From Rhabditoides inermis (Eukaryota; Nematoda; Chromadorea; Rhabditida; Rhabditidae), in assembly GCA_963966185.1 (NCBI GenBank), contig CAWZYM010000342.1, positions 185,001 through 249,000 on the forward strand: a DNA stretch of 64,000 bases, written 5' to 3'. Position 1 is the stretch's first letter. Each line of letters opens with the position of its first letter. Below are positions 1 through 11,775 of the stretch, one piece after another. The translations under genes were made by a program, and so were the position numbers. The notes beneath the pieces are model-generated. The model saw nothing but the letters and a program-made list of their open reading frames with translations. It was not told where the DNA came from and made no database searches.

Positions 1-456
1 TAAATAAACACTGACACAATCGTGTTTTTGGTATCGTCATCGAAAAATGTACCTCATGTATGTGACTAAATTCCCATTAAATATAGTTGACAGTTCAATT
101 TCCATTCAATAAATATAAAAATTGCATTTGAGCGGATAAGCGGGATCTCTGGATCAGCTTCGAGCATCAGATTTTCCCAATTCATATACAATGTGTTCAC
201 GTAATGTGGTGGTTTTTTGTACAAGAAAAGAACTTATTCCTTCATTCTGCTTTCTATTTGCTTCCTATCAAAATTGGAAAACATACATTAATTAGTACAT
301 TGTCATAATATTGTAATGATTATCCCGCTATTGTGAGGTGCAAAACTCATACAAAAACCAGACGTTCAGGTTCCGACGCAAAAAGTCAATCCTCAATTCT
401 TCCAGATTACTGATGCCTGTATTGAGTATTGTACTATTCGTGATTGGTGAATTGTC
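1..456. other. non-coding leader region
   Basis: AT-rich sequence in which I see no exon. An AATAAA hexamer lies at 108-113 and could be the poly(A) signal of a + strand gene that ends before the window. The rest should contain the promoter and 5' UTR of the gene starting at 457. No convincing TATA or trans-splice site could be fixed. Confidence 0.4.
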
Positions 457-3400
457 ATGCCACCCGCTCGGTCACGAAGAAAGTTTTGGACACGCAAAAG
501 ACGTGTTATTCTCGCGCTCTCCATTCTCGCATCTGGCATAGTCATTACTGCTACTATCGTACTTGTCTACTTTTCTAAACCGCCCGCGCCACTGGATGCG
601 TGTCAAATGTGCCTGAAAGTGGCGTCAAGTATGGACAGTGAGTTATTTCATTGAAACATTATATTATATCATTTATATTATTATTTATTATATATTATAT
701 TATATATTATATATTTTCGCCGAGATAGAAACTTCCCCAGAAGCCGCAAGCAGGGGATGACAAGCACCACCAACAGCACGCACGCATCCACGGGACTACC
801 GAAATCCGTGTTATTGGGACTCGCAGTAGGCGTTGCATTACTGTATTTTACCGTAACCTTGCCGTAATTCACATAATTGTAATGTGCTATTTGATTCGAG
901 ATAAATATTCTGAATTCTGAATCATATATTACATTATATTATATTATTTTATATTATAAATTTTAGATCTGATGAACCCAGTCATGGAACAACACGTAAT
1001 GTGCCACAAGGACAAGTTCGTCAAGGTGAGTTGGAAAAATGTTAATTTAAAAAAATCCTTCAGGACCTTTTGTCGAAGAGCATCACGGCAAATGTATCAT
1101 GTGCGCAAGTACAATTGTGTCCGAAAGAAGTGAGCGTTATGTCCTATTCAAAATATCAAATCTCACTCTTACTGTCTGTGTTTAGCTATGCAACAAACTT
1201 GTTGATTTCAGTGGGCCGGTCCAATTCCTGGCATCCCAGACTTCATTGACGTATTCTCACTGACGACGAGTTATCAAAAAGTACAGTATCTGAATTTGAG
1301 CAAATTATCATGTATTACACATGCTTCTTGATCATATTCCCTCCCTCCTAAAAGGTGTGATCAATCTCTTCGAAACTTCTTTCGATTTTGACATCGAAAC
1401 GCGAAGGATCTGTTTCGAAGAGACTGACCACACCTTTCAGAGACCAGCTTTGCAACAATGGAACATAACAATAACATTTATATGATGACAATAATCATAC
1501 GCAATTTTGGTGAAAACACGGGATCAAACAAGAAAATTAGGAAATACACGGAATGTTTGATGTGTTCATAGACGTGCGTGAACCCGTCGCTCATCGTGCT
1601 GCACTCCACCAACGTGGACAGTATCGAGGCGGCCGTGGAGATATTCAATCTGTACACCGTCAGCGACAACTACATCAGTACGCCATTCTTTGCTTTTATT
1701 TCCTTTGACAGAAACACTTGCATTTGAAAAGGACCCTGCGGTTGTTTGTGTTGATCAGTCGAAGACGACACCATTTATTTTAACATCACGAGTGCGAAAA
1801 AGAGGAACAGAGAAAAAGAGAGAAGGGGTAACACCGAGAAAAAGAGAAAAAAAGGAACAAAAGAAAGAGAAAAGGGATCTGGTACGTGTGTGGCACCACC
1901 ACTTGCTCTGTTTCAATCGACTCGTCTAAGGACAACCGACTTGGCCATCTGAACTATATTTTTGACACACGAGCCACTGTGTTCCAGTCGACTCATCGGG
2001 CCGCGTTGCTCATATGGTGCCCGACTTCTATCGCGCCTGGCACGCCGGCAAATCGGGATGGAGAAACTTCACACAAAACACAAAGTGAGTCTTGCATTTT
2101 GCTGTTTCACACGAATTATCGTTCTTTCCTTCACTCTTCTGTACCAAAGTTATAATGTTTTGATACTGAACTGTTCTCTCCGATAACTTTTGTGAACATC
2201 TTAGTGTGCACAGCCGTTTAGCCGTTTTTAGACTATGAGGCGCTTTCAGCAGAAATTATTATGTATGACAGTATGACCTCTACTTTCCAGAGACGTGAAC
2301 TCGAATAGCGTCGGCATCGAGTTGCTCGGCGACGGGCTGTCGCCGTACAACGATACGCAGGTCAAATTATTATCCTACCGTAATCCTAAGCAAGCGGAGT
2401 AGGGCAAATTATTCTCCTACCGTAATTCTAGGCGAGTGGAGAAGGTCAAATTATTCTCCTACCGTAATCCTAAGCGAGTGGAGTAGGTCAAATTATTCTC
2501 CTACTGTAATCCTAAGCGAGTGGAGTAGGTCAAATTATTCACCTACCGTAATCCTAAGCGAGTGGAGTAGGTAAAATTATTCTCCTACCGTAAATCTTAG
2601 CGAGTGGAGTAGGTCAAATTATTCTCCTACCGTAAACATAAGCGAGTGGAGTACGTCAATTTATTTTTCAGCTTCAATCACTCTACCACCTCGTTGCGCA
2701 TCTGAAGACCAAGTGGCATATCGAAGACGGCAACATCGTGTCGATGGTGAGAGGATGCTTATCACAAAACAAAACGTTGATCCGGAGTCGCAAACTTGAT
2801 CATAACGTACGCAACGAATGAAAACAACAGGTTCATCAATAGAGATCGTTGCATCTATAAATGCCAATTGTTATTGGGCCAAACGCATCGATTCCAAGAA
2901 AATCAAAAGAAATTCTATTTGTAAAAGTTTCGGTCCCTTCCACAAGACCGGATGTGTTTTTTTTCACAAATTATATTTCAGTCCGACATGCTACCCTGGT
3001 CCAACTTCGAACCCAGCGGCTGGTTCGAGTGGAGACTGCTGTACGAACACCTCGGCATCATGCAAGTACGTGTTTTTCACACCTATCCATTTTCTCTGTT
3101 CTGTTTTGTCATATTAACTGAGAACCTATAAGTGTATCCGACGATTTGAAACGTGGTTCGAAGGATCTGTTCGTCACGTCTCTCACGGCGGCGGAGCAGA
3201 GAGAAGTGCTGATCGCCGATGTGAAGAGAGCGAATGCAAGTGCGATAGCGAATCTACAGGTGAGTGCATGAGGGTTACGGTAGGAGAATATTTCGACCTA
3301 CTTCACTCGCTTAGGTTTACGATAGGGGAATAATTTGATTTACTTCACTCGCTTATTTCAGACAAGACTCCACTCTTATGGCTACGTGCTGCTCGATCCC

Positions 3401-3894
3401 CCAAGTGAACTCAATGTCCATCTCGAGGACTACATAGACGCGTTCAACAAACACTACGTGCCGGAGGTGTGTAGCGTGTGTAGCGTGTGGCGTGTGTGTG
3501 TGTAGCGTGTAGCGTGTTGCGCGAAGTGTGTGCGGAATTGAACAGAGAGCGGTGTTGACAAAGAAAAGTTTTGTTTTTCAGCAGATTTAAGTTTTACAAC
3601 AGTCGACCTAGCCAATAAGGGGACTAACCTAAGGCTCTCGAGTTCAAGACGCTAGCTGCTTACAAGGGGTCCATCGATGAATGTAATGAATTTGGATCAC
3701 TCTATCTGATTCTTGTCGAAAACAATCAGACAAAACACGGTAACTATTCTTGATTCCAGTTATACGTTCCGGAATCGTTCATGAACGGCTCGACTCCCAA
3801 TCTCACACCCAGCAACCGCGTGTGGTATCGGCTGTCAGACGAGAGACTGGAGAAGCTGTTGACTGGCTATGGAGGGAGGTGGATAGAGGAGTGA
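457..3894 (+). CDS. membrane-anchored AmiD/AmpD-like amidase domain protein with a saposin-like N-terminal module
   Basis: I read 12 exons: 457-637, 967-1025, 1064-1129, 1212-1280, 1572-1677, 1988-2084, 2291-2360, 2672-2746, 2982-3069, 3123-3259, 3362-3466 and 3760-3894. They keep phase throughout (1,188 nt, 395 aa). Only the 3069/3123 junction is uncertain, because another donor lies at 3066. Residues 1-20 are basic and are followed by a hydrophobic segment at about 18-42, so this is a type II signal-anchor. Next comes a Cys-rich stretch (CxxC, C, CxxxxxC) that resembles a short saposin B fold. The rest matches the Amidase_2 fold of bacterial N-acetylmuramoyl-L-alanine amidases, and the order follows AmiD: IVLHSTN (first zinc His), SDNYIIDSSGRVAHMVP, AWHAGKSGW, NSVGIEL (catalytic Glu), a degenerate GHSDIxPGRKxDPG loop, then a C-terminal helical LHSYGY/FNKHYVPE region. 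In that loop the second zinc His is Met, the Lys is Asn and the Asp is Glu, so catalysis is doubtful. Bacterial origin by transfer is inferred. Role unknown; peptidoglycan binding is possible. Confidence 0.75.
1351..1437. mobile_element. short MITE-like inverted repeat (AAGGTGTGGTCAGTCTCTTC family)
   Basis: The ends read AAAGGTGTGATCAATCTCTTCGA and, on the other strand, a near-identical AAAGGTGTGGTCAGTCTCTTCGA, with a 40-bp centre. It sits in intron 4 of the amidase-like gene. Longer relatives occur at about 40296-40480 and 46333-46522, which suggests a small non-autonomous DNA transposon family. Confidence 0.6.
2361..2655. repeat. 42-bp tandem repeat in intron 7
   Basis: About seven copies of a 42-bp unit carry the words CAAATTATTCTCCTAC, CGTAATCCTAAGCGAG and TGGAGTAGGT. 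The first unit starts exactly at the 5' splice site of exon 7, so the GT donor at 2361 is repeat sequence. Two further units lie in the opposite orientation in intron 10. Confidence 0.9.
3279..3356. repeat. two inverted units of the 42-bp intronic repeat
   Basis: The words TTACGGTAGGAGAATA and ACTTCACTCGCTTAGG are the reverse complement of the intron 7 unit. Introns 7 and 10 could therefore pair in the pre-mRNA across exons 8-10. Confidence 0.8.
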
Positions 3895-4290
3895 GATAAG
3901 GTGTTTGTACTTTGTAATGATGTAATATTTTGCTTATTGAGTATGATAGTAAAAATGTTTTGAGGGAGGTGGATCGAGAAGTGAGATGAATGATAGACAT
4001 TTATCGCGTGCGAATAATGTGTGATAAACGATAATGAAGAGTGGACAACAACAACAACAGCAACAACAAATACAAATGATATATGAGCATAAGCTATGAA
4101 ACACCGGAACGCGCGAGTGATATGATGTGTTTGTACTTTGTGATGTAATGTTTTGCTTATTGAGTATGATAGTAAAAATGTTTTTATCGAAACATTTCAG
4201 AGTTGTAACATTTGAAGAACTGGCCGGGTCGAACTGGCTCTCTGCCAATATACAACGCATGCTAAAGAAAGAAGGTTGTATGGTTTTCAG
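3895..4290. other. 3' region with partial duplication of the gene end
   Basis: No gene is seen. The tail of the last exon and its 3' UTR (GGAGGTGGATAGAGGAGTGAGAT, then the words TTTTGCTTATTGAGTATGAT and AGTAAAAATGTTTT) are repeated in diverged form at about 3962-3990 and 4118-4185. A CAACAACAACAGCAACAACAA run lies near 4048. Confidence 0.6.
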
Positions 4291-4296
4291 CAATTA

Positions 4297-4320
4297 GAGA
4301 GGGCGCGCCAGCGCCCTCTC
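4297..4320. repeat. perfect GC-rich hairpin
   Basis: GAGAGGGCGC is followed by GCCA and then GCGCCCTCTC, a perfect 10-bp stem with a 4-nt loop. Its role is unknown. Confidence 0.7.
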
Positions 4321-4490
4321 GTTTGTACTGGATGTCCGTCGGACAATCGCTTTCGCCCCGCCCCCTCTGTGTGTGAGTGAGAAAGAGAGATAGGCGAATA
4401 GCGGGTGCGCGTCGGTATCCTCGCAGCGAATCGCGAACGTGAATGAAAATGTAATTTTGTGAAACAAAACTTAAGAAAAGGACAGATATT

Positions 4491-4813
4491 ATCTTTCAAA
4501 AGTACTTCCAAGTAAAAGTAGTTGGTTTGTACTGTTGTCTCAGTTGAGCAAAAGGACTGACATGTTTTCAATGGAGACATGTGCAAACAGGCTCTCAGCA
4601 TTATTCGACGTGTTATGTTACAACAGAAGTTGTGCTTTTAGATAATAACTGCATAACTTCGTAAACGCGTTCATTATAATATGGCCGCTTTGCACTGGTA
4701 TGAGAGAGAGAGCCTGTTGGCACATGTCTCCATTGAAAACATGTCAGTCCTTTTGCTCAACTGAGACAACAGTACAAACCAACTACTTTTACTTGAAAGT
4801 ACTTTTGAAAGAT
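4491..4813. mobile_element. foldback element with about 105-bp inverted arms
   Basis: The left arm (4491-4597) contains AGTAGTTGGTTTGTACTGTT and GACATGTTTTCAATGGAGAC. Both recur as reverse complement in the right arm (4706-4813). The roughly 110-bp centre has no coding capacity. The arm length and lack of ORFs indicate a non-autonomous MITE/foldback element. Confidence 0.8.
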
Positions 4814-4824
4814 AATTCCGTATA

Positions 4825-5194
4825 GTTAAAGGAACAGTGGCGACTTATTTCTGCCACAACCTGCCACAACCTGCCACAACTCCTCATTTTCACACGAGCA
4901 AAACATTTGGCCGCGACCGGAATCGAACCCGCGAAGATCGGGGGCACAACGCAGCGCACATGCACTGAGCCAAGAAGCAAGTGATCGAGCGGTGTTCATT
5001 TGCGGATATCTATGATCCCAGTTTTTGCAGTGAAGCGTTGGCGGGAAATTCAAATTTTGAGCTGCATTCTCGGCAGTTGCAGAATCGAAAGTAACGCAGA
5101 ATCGTCGTTCTTTCGCTAAAACTGCAAATGTGTTAGGTTAATATGGTTTTTAATAATACTCCGAGTCGAAAATAAGTCGCCACTGTTGCTTTAA
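4825..5194 (-). mobile_element. terminal-inverted-repeat element with an internal tRNA-like Pol III promoter
   Basis: The ends are TTAAAGGAACAGTGGCGACT and, inverted, TTAAAGCAACAGTGGCGACT. On the minus strand the interior shows an A-box-like TGGCTCAGTGCA (complement of 4961-4972) and a B-box-like GGGTTCGATTCC (complement of 4919-4930), spaced as in a tRNA. A diverged second copy spans about 54763-55119. The tRNA-like body suggests a SINE, the ends suggest a DNA transposon, and I cannot decide between them. Confidence 0.7.
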
Positions 5195-5758
5195 CATGAG
5201 AGCAGAAATTGAGTATATTTTGCATTCAAAATATGTGTTTTGTGCGATTGTATTGTCACTCACTCTCGTGCGTGCACCATTCACCACTCGCACACACTTT
5301 CCTGTTTGCTTTTCTTCTTACTTCGACTCTCCGCTCGACCGCCAAATAGAATAGACACACCACACACTAGCACTGATAAAATTACTTTTTATACAACACA
5401 GTTATTAAAATTGAAAAATTTAGACCGTGTATTACAACACACAATGCGTGGATGAAGAAGGAAAACGAGGGAAGACTCGAAAACACTCACATATATATAC
5501 TCGGTGCTGCTTCTACTATGTGCGTAACTCTTTCTCTCTCTATCTCGAAATCAGGTAGGTAGACACTATTGAGTAAGATAAAATGATAATAATTCTCAAA
5601 AACAATCATCGGTGTGTGTGTCGACAGAAACTGAATGCGAAAAAAAAATCACAACGAAGGAGTGGTAGACTAAAGCTGGCGCGATGCTTGCACACAATAT
5701 GCGGGCCTGCCGAGTGGAGGGGGGCTGACGGGGCACCCGCGGAGCGCCCGCGGGGCGC
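5195..5758. other. intergenic region, 3' side of the Otx gene
   Basis: No exon is recognised. On the minus strand this is the 3' flank of the homeobox gene and it is GC-rich next to the stop codon. Short direct repeats of CTGCCACAAC belong to the element before it. Confidence 0.5.
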
Positions 5759-7292
5759 CTAACCCATCATGCTGTACTTGGACCAGTCGCCGGCGAACGG
5801 CGCCGCGCCGGTGGCCCCGTTTTGCGCGTAGCTGAAGTAGTCCAGGCCTTGGTAGCCGGCGCCCGCGTACGGATAGGAGGCGCTGAAGGGGGAAAGAGTA
5901 TTAGAGTGATCAAGATGATCAGCTGATCATGTTCAGCTGAACACTCACTTGGCGGTGGTCGTGGCGGCTCCGATGCCTCGGATGTAGCTGGCGGGGGAAG
6001 AGGTAGACAGGTATCCGGCGGCGGAGGCGATAGGCTTATCATCGGACAGAGCCGAGTCGGTCATGGAAGAATCCTCCTCGGTCTTCACCTGAATGATTTT
6101 TGTTATCGTCTCTATTTATTATTGTGTTATGAACTAGTGATACTGTTTCATTCGAGCCATGTGTTGATACATTTCTTGCCTCACTTTTCGCTTTCTTCAA
6201 TCTCGCTAATGCATTGGACTGTAAACAGACTGCGGCCGTCTCGAAATAGGTGTGCCATCTGCGTCGATTGACGTCGATAGGAGATTACACGGATTTCGGA
6301 GGGGATTTTCGAAAGGGATTGTGTGCTACAGGAGTAGGCAATCTCGCGAGCCGCGTGTACCTATGGAGAAGCGACTAGTCGCGATATTCTTGACGACAGC
6401 GATTATCACATCTACCTAGGACGAAGTCCATAGCTGTTTGAGTAAGCATGCTTAATCTTGTCGACTTTGTAGAGTGACAACTCACGCTGAGCGCAATTTC
6501 GAATAGTTTAGAATGATTCGTTCTCGGTCTCTGGATCACTATCGCATCTCAGAAAAAAGCGGATTCTGTTTGTCGACTTTGTAGCACCAAGTTAGCTTGC
6601 GTGATTCTCAACACTGAATCAACTCACACTAAGTGACTGAGTCCCTCGCTGTCTGGCTCACTATCGCAACTCTAACGCGAGCGCATGCTGCTGATTTTCG
6701 TAGACATTCTCAACACGGGTGGCCACACTCACGCCTGAGTACCTACTCCCCTATGTCCCTGGAATACTATCGAAACCTGGAGTTGGCTTCTATTTTAGAC
6801 AGAGAAGAGCCACTCACGCTGAGTCCTTCGCTCTCCGCGGTGCCCTCGCTGGATCCGTTGCTGGAGTTGCCGGTGGAGCCGCTGGAGCCCGTGGAGCACC
6901 CGCCCGACGCCGCCTTCTTCTGCTGGCGCGCCTTGGCCCGGCGGTTCTTGAACCACACCTGAAAGGGTTACGGTAAGATCGTGAACTTTGAATTAAACTA
7001 CTTGCTTATGTTCGACAACGCCGGTTTTCATGGATAATCAGCTATCAGTTATTGTTTATGTTATATGTTGTATATGTATGGATCAGATCCATATGTATTC
7101 AACCCGTCTTTTCCGCTACACTCGTAATTTGACAGCGATTTGGTTTGCATTGTTTTTAACTCAAAGTATTTGAACTAAATTATCTACTTGAAACGTATTC
7201 CTATTGTATACAGTCCCCATATCAACACAAGAAGAGTGTGGGGGGTGTGTGCGACGCTCGACCATGCAATCACTGTATTCGATCGATGCCCC

Positions 7293-7335
<43 letters not shown>

Positions 7336-7536
7336 CGCTCACTCTCTCTCTCTCACTGCGGTGTGTTTGTGGGTGCGGAGAATGCAGATATAGTGATATC
7401 ACTGAGAGACCACCACTTCACGAGAGACACAGACGAGCAGAGCGCGAGAGAGTGTGCACGACGCAAGAGAGCGCCGACGGCAGACAGTAGTCGCCGCACA
7501 CAATACGCGTGCCGGATTACGGTAGCAGAGAATGAG

Positions 7537-7567
<31 letters not shown>

Positions 7568-9497
7568 AGAGAGAGAGAAGCTAGCTTCTCGCCGCGGGGC
7601 GGCTACGGTAATTGATAAACAATCGGAAATACGGTGGCCAGTGGTTAAACAATAGCCGAGAATGAGGGAAGAAGCGGCGGTGGTCGAAAAACATTCGAGC
7701 CCACGCGCTTGTGTGTACGTTGGTGCGACGCACGCGTCACAAGAAACACAAAAAGTGCGGCTGAGTTTCGAAACGCCACATTTTGAAAGACAAGACTGAA
7801 AAGTGACCACCACTCCTAACAATTTCGGCTGTCTACGGGAATCACTCGCCACTTTATAATCGTGAAGGAAACAATACACTTTGCTAGCTATTCACACTAA
7901 CTATCCAAGGTTCAGATCCATATTTGCCACAACGCCTATTCGTAAATGTTACGCTATGGGGTATACAAACATTATGCTTGTTACTTATTGCACACCTGAC
8001 TCCTCACTTGCCAGACTCGGCGTATTCTCATTCATGTATGTTTCAAGACAACAACTAGACCGTATTCCTCCTACCCACCTGCACCCTGCTCTCGGGGAGC
8101 TGTATCTTCAGTGCCATGTCCTCGCGCATGAATATGTCCGGATAGCGGGTCTTGGCGAAGTACGACTCCAGCACCTCCAGCTGCGACCGCGTGAACGTCG
8201 TGCGCTCGCGGCGCTGCTTCCTGCAAAGGATTGCGTAGATTGCGTTGTTAATGATGTATTTTTGGTAGTTGTTTATTTTTTGCTGATTTCCTGCAGAGGT
8301 TAAGGTGTATTTCGAGTTGTGGGTGAGACTTTTGTTTCGCTAATTGCCGTAAGAACTCCTGCAGACTCCTGCATACTGGGTCATTTTTTGCCAGGTGTGG
8401 TATACTTAAGTGCGCTCAGGCGCTGCTTCCGTGTAAATCACTGTAAATCATACTGATTTGTAAAACTGCTATCGTTTCTGCTAGGAGTGGTAAATATGAA
8501 TTCAAGTACGGTGGTTTTGGTGAGGCATTCTCGGAGAATCGCACATATAGCTATTCGAGCGGCGGACAGTTACGGAAGCGTTCTATCGATTCTAACGATT
8601 TTGACCACGCCTTGCTGAAGAGGTTGTTCTAGCTTGTGGCGAGTTGGGGAACAAGCTACTGCACGCTTGCTGCAAGATGAGTGCGTTTAAATTAGCACTG
8701 TTTTCAGCCTGATCAACACTTTCGGATGTTATCTGCATTGAGACTGCTCGGACAGGTGTGCGTGAATTTACCTGGGCGGCGGTGCGCTTCCCCACGCGAG
8801 TCCTGCCGTGCCGTTGTAGTCAGCCCCCAGGCCGCCTCCAATGTACGGCATAGAGCCCATGCCTGAAATAGAAAAGTTATATTTTTGTTTACATGTTCTT
8901 TCACTTTTTGAAATATCTACTATTACATCCATATTTTTTTTCGCCAGGACGTGTCTGAGTCTCGTTTGAGTTTGAAGCTAGATCCGCGGATGATAAGCAT
9001 ACTGTGAAGTCATGCAACAGTTTTGACTCCGGGGAATGCACCCTATTTAGGTATGTTGTTTTGAGGAGATATAGATAACCGTGCTTATGAAGACTGACCA
9101 GTCGGGAGGAAGTTGTGCGCCGCGGGGGTGGAGGAGAAGGGAAGATGCGACGGGTAGGCGGCGGCGCCCTGAAAGTTATCATTATCATTATCATCATCTG
9201 ACGTCACTTCAAACTACTGTAGCCTATATTAGAAAACGTGGCTATTTTCGGTGGCCTTTAGCCGGGATTTCATACGCAAAAGCGCCGAGAAAATATACAA
9301 ATGTGGCGAGAGAAAGCAATAGCAACACGTGGCGAATGATTTGACTACGTTAAAATGTGCGACTGCTATACGTCACAGTAATCCGATATTGATGAGTTGA
9401 TGAACCGACCTTGCCAAAGTAGGCAGCGGCGGCTGCGTTCATATTCATGTTGGCGACAGTGTTAGCCGCGGACGAGACTGACGGGATGTAGCTCATC
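5759..9497 (-). CDS. Otx/Otd-class homeobox transcription factor
   Basis: Seven exons in transcription order are 9497-9410, 9168-9099, 8862-8772, 8220-8079, 6958-6818, 6088-5949 and 5882-5759. The ATG is at 9496-9494 and the stop at 5761-5759. Phases agree at every junction (264 aa). The homeodomain spans about residues 85-144: [19 protein letters not shown], then [12 protein letters not shown], then [20 protein letters not shown]. Lys at homeodomain position 50 and the [10 protein letters not shown] helix 2 motif are hallmarks of Otx proteins, which bind TAATCC-type sites. The C. elegans relatives are ttx-1, ceh-36 and ceh-37 (sensory neuron fate); I cannot tell which is the orthologue. Ser/Gly-rich linkers follow the homeodomain, and the C terminus is Tyr/Ala-rich and ends SKYSMMG. 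The 3' splice site lies 1 nt before the ATG, so the 5' end is either spliced-leader trans-spliced or carries a 5' UTR intron. Confidence 0.92.
7292..7580. repeat. (GA)n microsatellites in an Otx intron
   Basis: Long GA runs lie at about 7297-7332 and 7541-7580, separated by mixed sequence, in the 1.1-kb intron between the two homeodomain exons. They generate spurious Arg/Glu and Ser/Leu reading frames. Confidence 0.85.
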
Positions 9498-11059
9498 CTG
9501 CAATCGAATCAGATTCATCATCCAAAACATTGATCTTATACGCGACCGCGCGACCACGAAACATTCGAGAAACGCGGCACGAATACAACAGAAGAGGATT
9601 CATACCACAACAAAACAATTGTTTGATTCCCCACTATTTCGGTTTGGGAAGAGGAATCATAACACGTAGCTCATCCTTCAATGCAACAACAGTAACACGG
9701 CTGAGAGCATAAGATGATGGGATCGTGAGACGCTCAGGCGTGGGAACGACTCTCGATCAGCCACTGATCCGGCGGGTTGATCAGGGGATTACCGCGTGCC
9801 ATCGCCAGTGGAGTGCGGCCACTGACCGCCGGATAGGAGGGATGAACCCTGGGATGAGAAGCGGCGAGGCTGGGATAAGCAGCCGCCAGCCGCCCGGCTC
9901 AGCCGCCCTCAATGCGATCAGCCGCGCCCGCCCCTCCAACCACCGCGCCCGCGCCCCTCTGCGCCCTCCTAGGCACACACACTGTCTCGCCGCGGCGCGC
10001 CAATCAGCGCGAGGGGGCGGCGCGTGAGGCTCCGCCTCCTATAGCTACCGTAAGCCGCTAGCAACAGGTGAGCTGGTGTTGCGTGGCGTTTTGGTTTTGG
10101 GGTTGGTGTAAGTTACTTCATGTAGCGGAACTGTTTCTCGTTTCGTCTGTAACATTGTCGAATAGAGGTCTCTCATCAAAATCCAACAAAATCCCGAAAT
10201 TTGCGTTAAAAAGTGAAGCCGGGGATGATCTGACTAGCTTTTTGGGTTTATGCTAAACGGGCTGTTGTCACGCAGTGCGCTATCGGATCACTGGCGTCGC
10301 AAGCGGACCACTGGCGTCGCAGGTCCGTCGGAGGGTATCGCTTTCCGGTGGCTCCCGCGCCCGCTGCTTTGTGGGAGATTATACCAGCTGAGAGACGCTG
10401 AGAGACCCGAAATTCGGATCATCCCTCCTCGCTACACACACGGGGCAAACAGAGAGAGAGAGAGAGAGAGAATCGTCGGTCCACCACCACCACACATGCA
10501 CACATACATTCCACTATAGGCAGTCTCTCTCGGGTAAAACTCTCGCCGCCGCCCGTTGCCCCTACTAATCGATTTCGCTACTTCTTTGCGCGTTACGATT
10601 CCGAATATCAGTGCTCCTCCCGTTATCACTTATCACCCCCGACACCTTGGCGCTCCGAAGGCTCCAGGTGTCGCTAAGCTGTGCTATCAGTTATCAGTGA
10701 TAGTGGGCGTGATTGATTGATGGGCTGGTGGTGAGAGTGGCGACCGCCGCAGCAAACACGTACAGTACCCGGCGACTAACAAGCAAAGGGGTGCGCACCA
10801 GCGACAACAACAACTACCCCCACTCTCTCTCTCTATCTATCTCCAAACCGGATATAGGGCGCTCTGACCGCTGATCGGTGGCTGAGGCGACTTACCTGCG
10901 GGGAGCTAGGACAGGTGTAAAGCAGGTAAACGGCTAATAGCAGCTCGGCGGCTCGTGGAAGAAGCGATTGCTTGGTAATCAGATAGTTTGAAGTGTGAAT
11001 GTGAATCCGGGATTCGGGAGCGGATATATGTACGCTTCTCCCGCCCCTGTGATATCTGT

Positions 11060-11115
<56 letters not shown>

Positions 11116-11743
11116 GAGAAGGGGGGAGAGGGGCGGATTGAGATTGAAAGATGCCGAGATGCCGACTCTTGACGACACAAGACGACGCAGGAAATACCAT
11201 GGATCTCTGACTGTCGAAATCATTGACGTCATGTGTCATGTGCGGTCGAAACAGAACCTGGGTTACTGAGTTGTTGCCGGGTTCGATTGTCACCTAACAC
11301 GTTCTCTTGTGGACGGGATTTGCGTATCCGATGTTTTTTGATCGTCAGCAAGCACAGGCAGTTTGGTAATGATGTGATGTGAAACTGCTTACTGCTCAGC
11401 AGCATTGAGATAGCGGTAAGTGTCTTCGAACTACTCCCTCAACGTCTCCTTGGCACTGTCCTCTAATCGCTTTGAACCGCTGCCTTCACATTTTGAGTGA
11501 AGCTACCGTGACAGGAACGCTTTGCTAGAATTCGACTGGCTTGCGCATTTGCACATGAGTGTCGATATGCATGTGTCTTGCTTGGAGCGGTGGGCGGTGC
11601 TCTCAAAAGGCGAGATCGACGCCTGCCCTCGCTCAACCCTTCACCTCTGCCGACCCTGCGCATGGATTAGCCGCGGCGGAAGGGATTTGATTTACTCTCC
11701 CCTCCCTCCCTCTCTCTCTCTCTCTCCCTCCTCTCTCTATCTC

Positions 11744-11775
<32 letters not shown>

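Noticed and set aside
7188..7584. Arg-Glu-rich frames in the Otx intron
   Set aside because: GA microsatellite translation inside an intron between two homeodomain exons.
9725..10027. GC-rich open frames upstream of the Otx gene
   Set aside because: Open on both strands because of base composition. No splice-phase continuity, domain or conserved partner.
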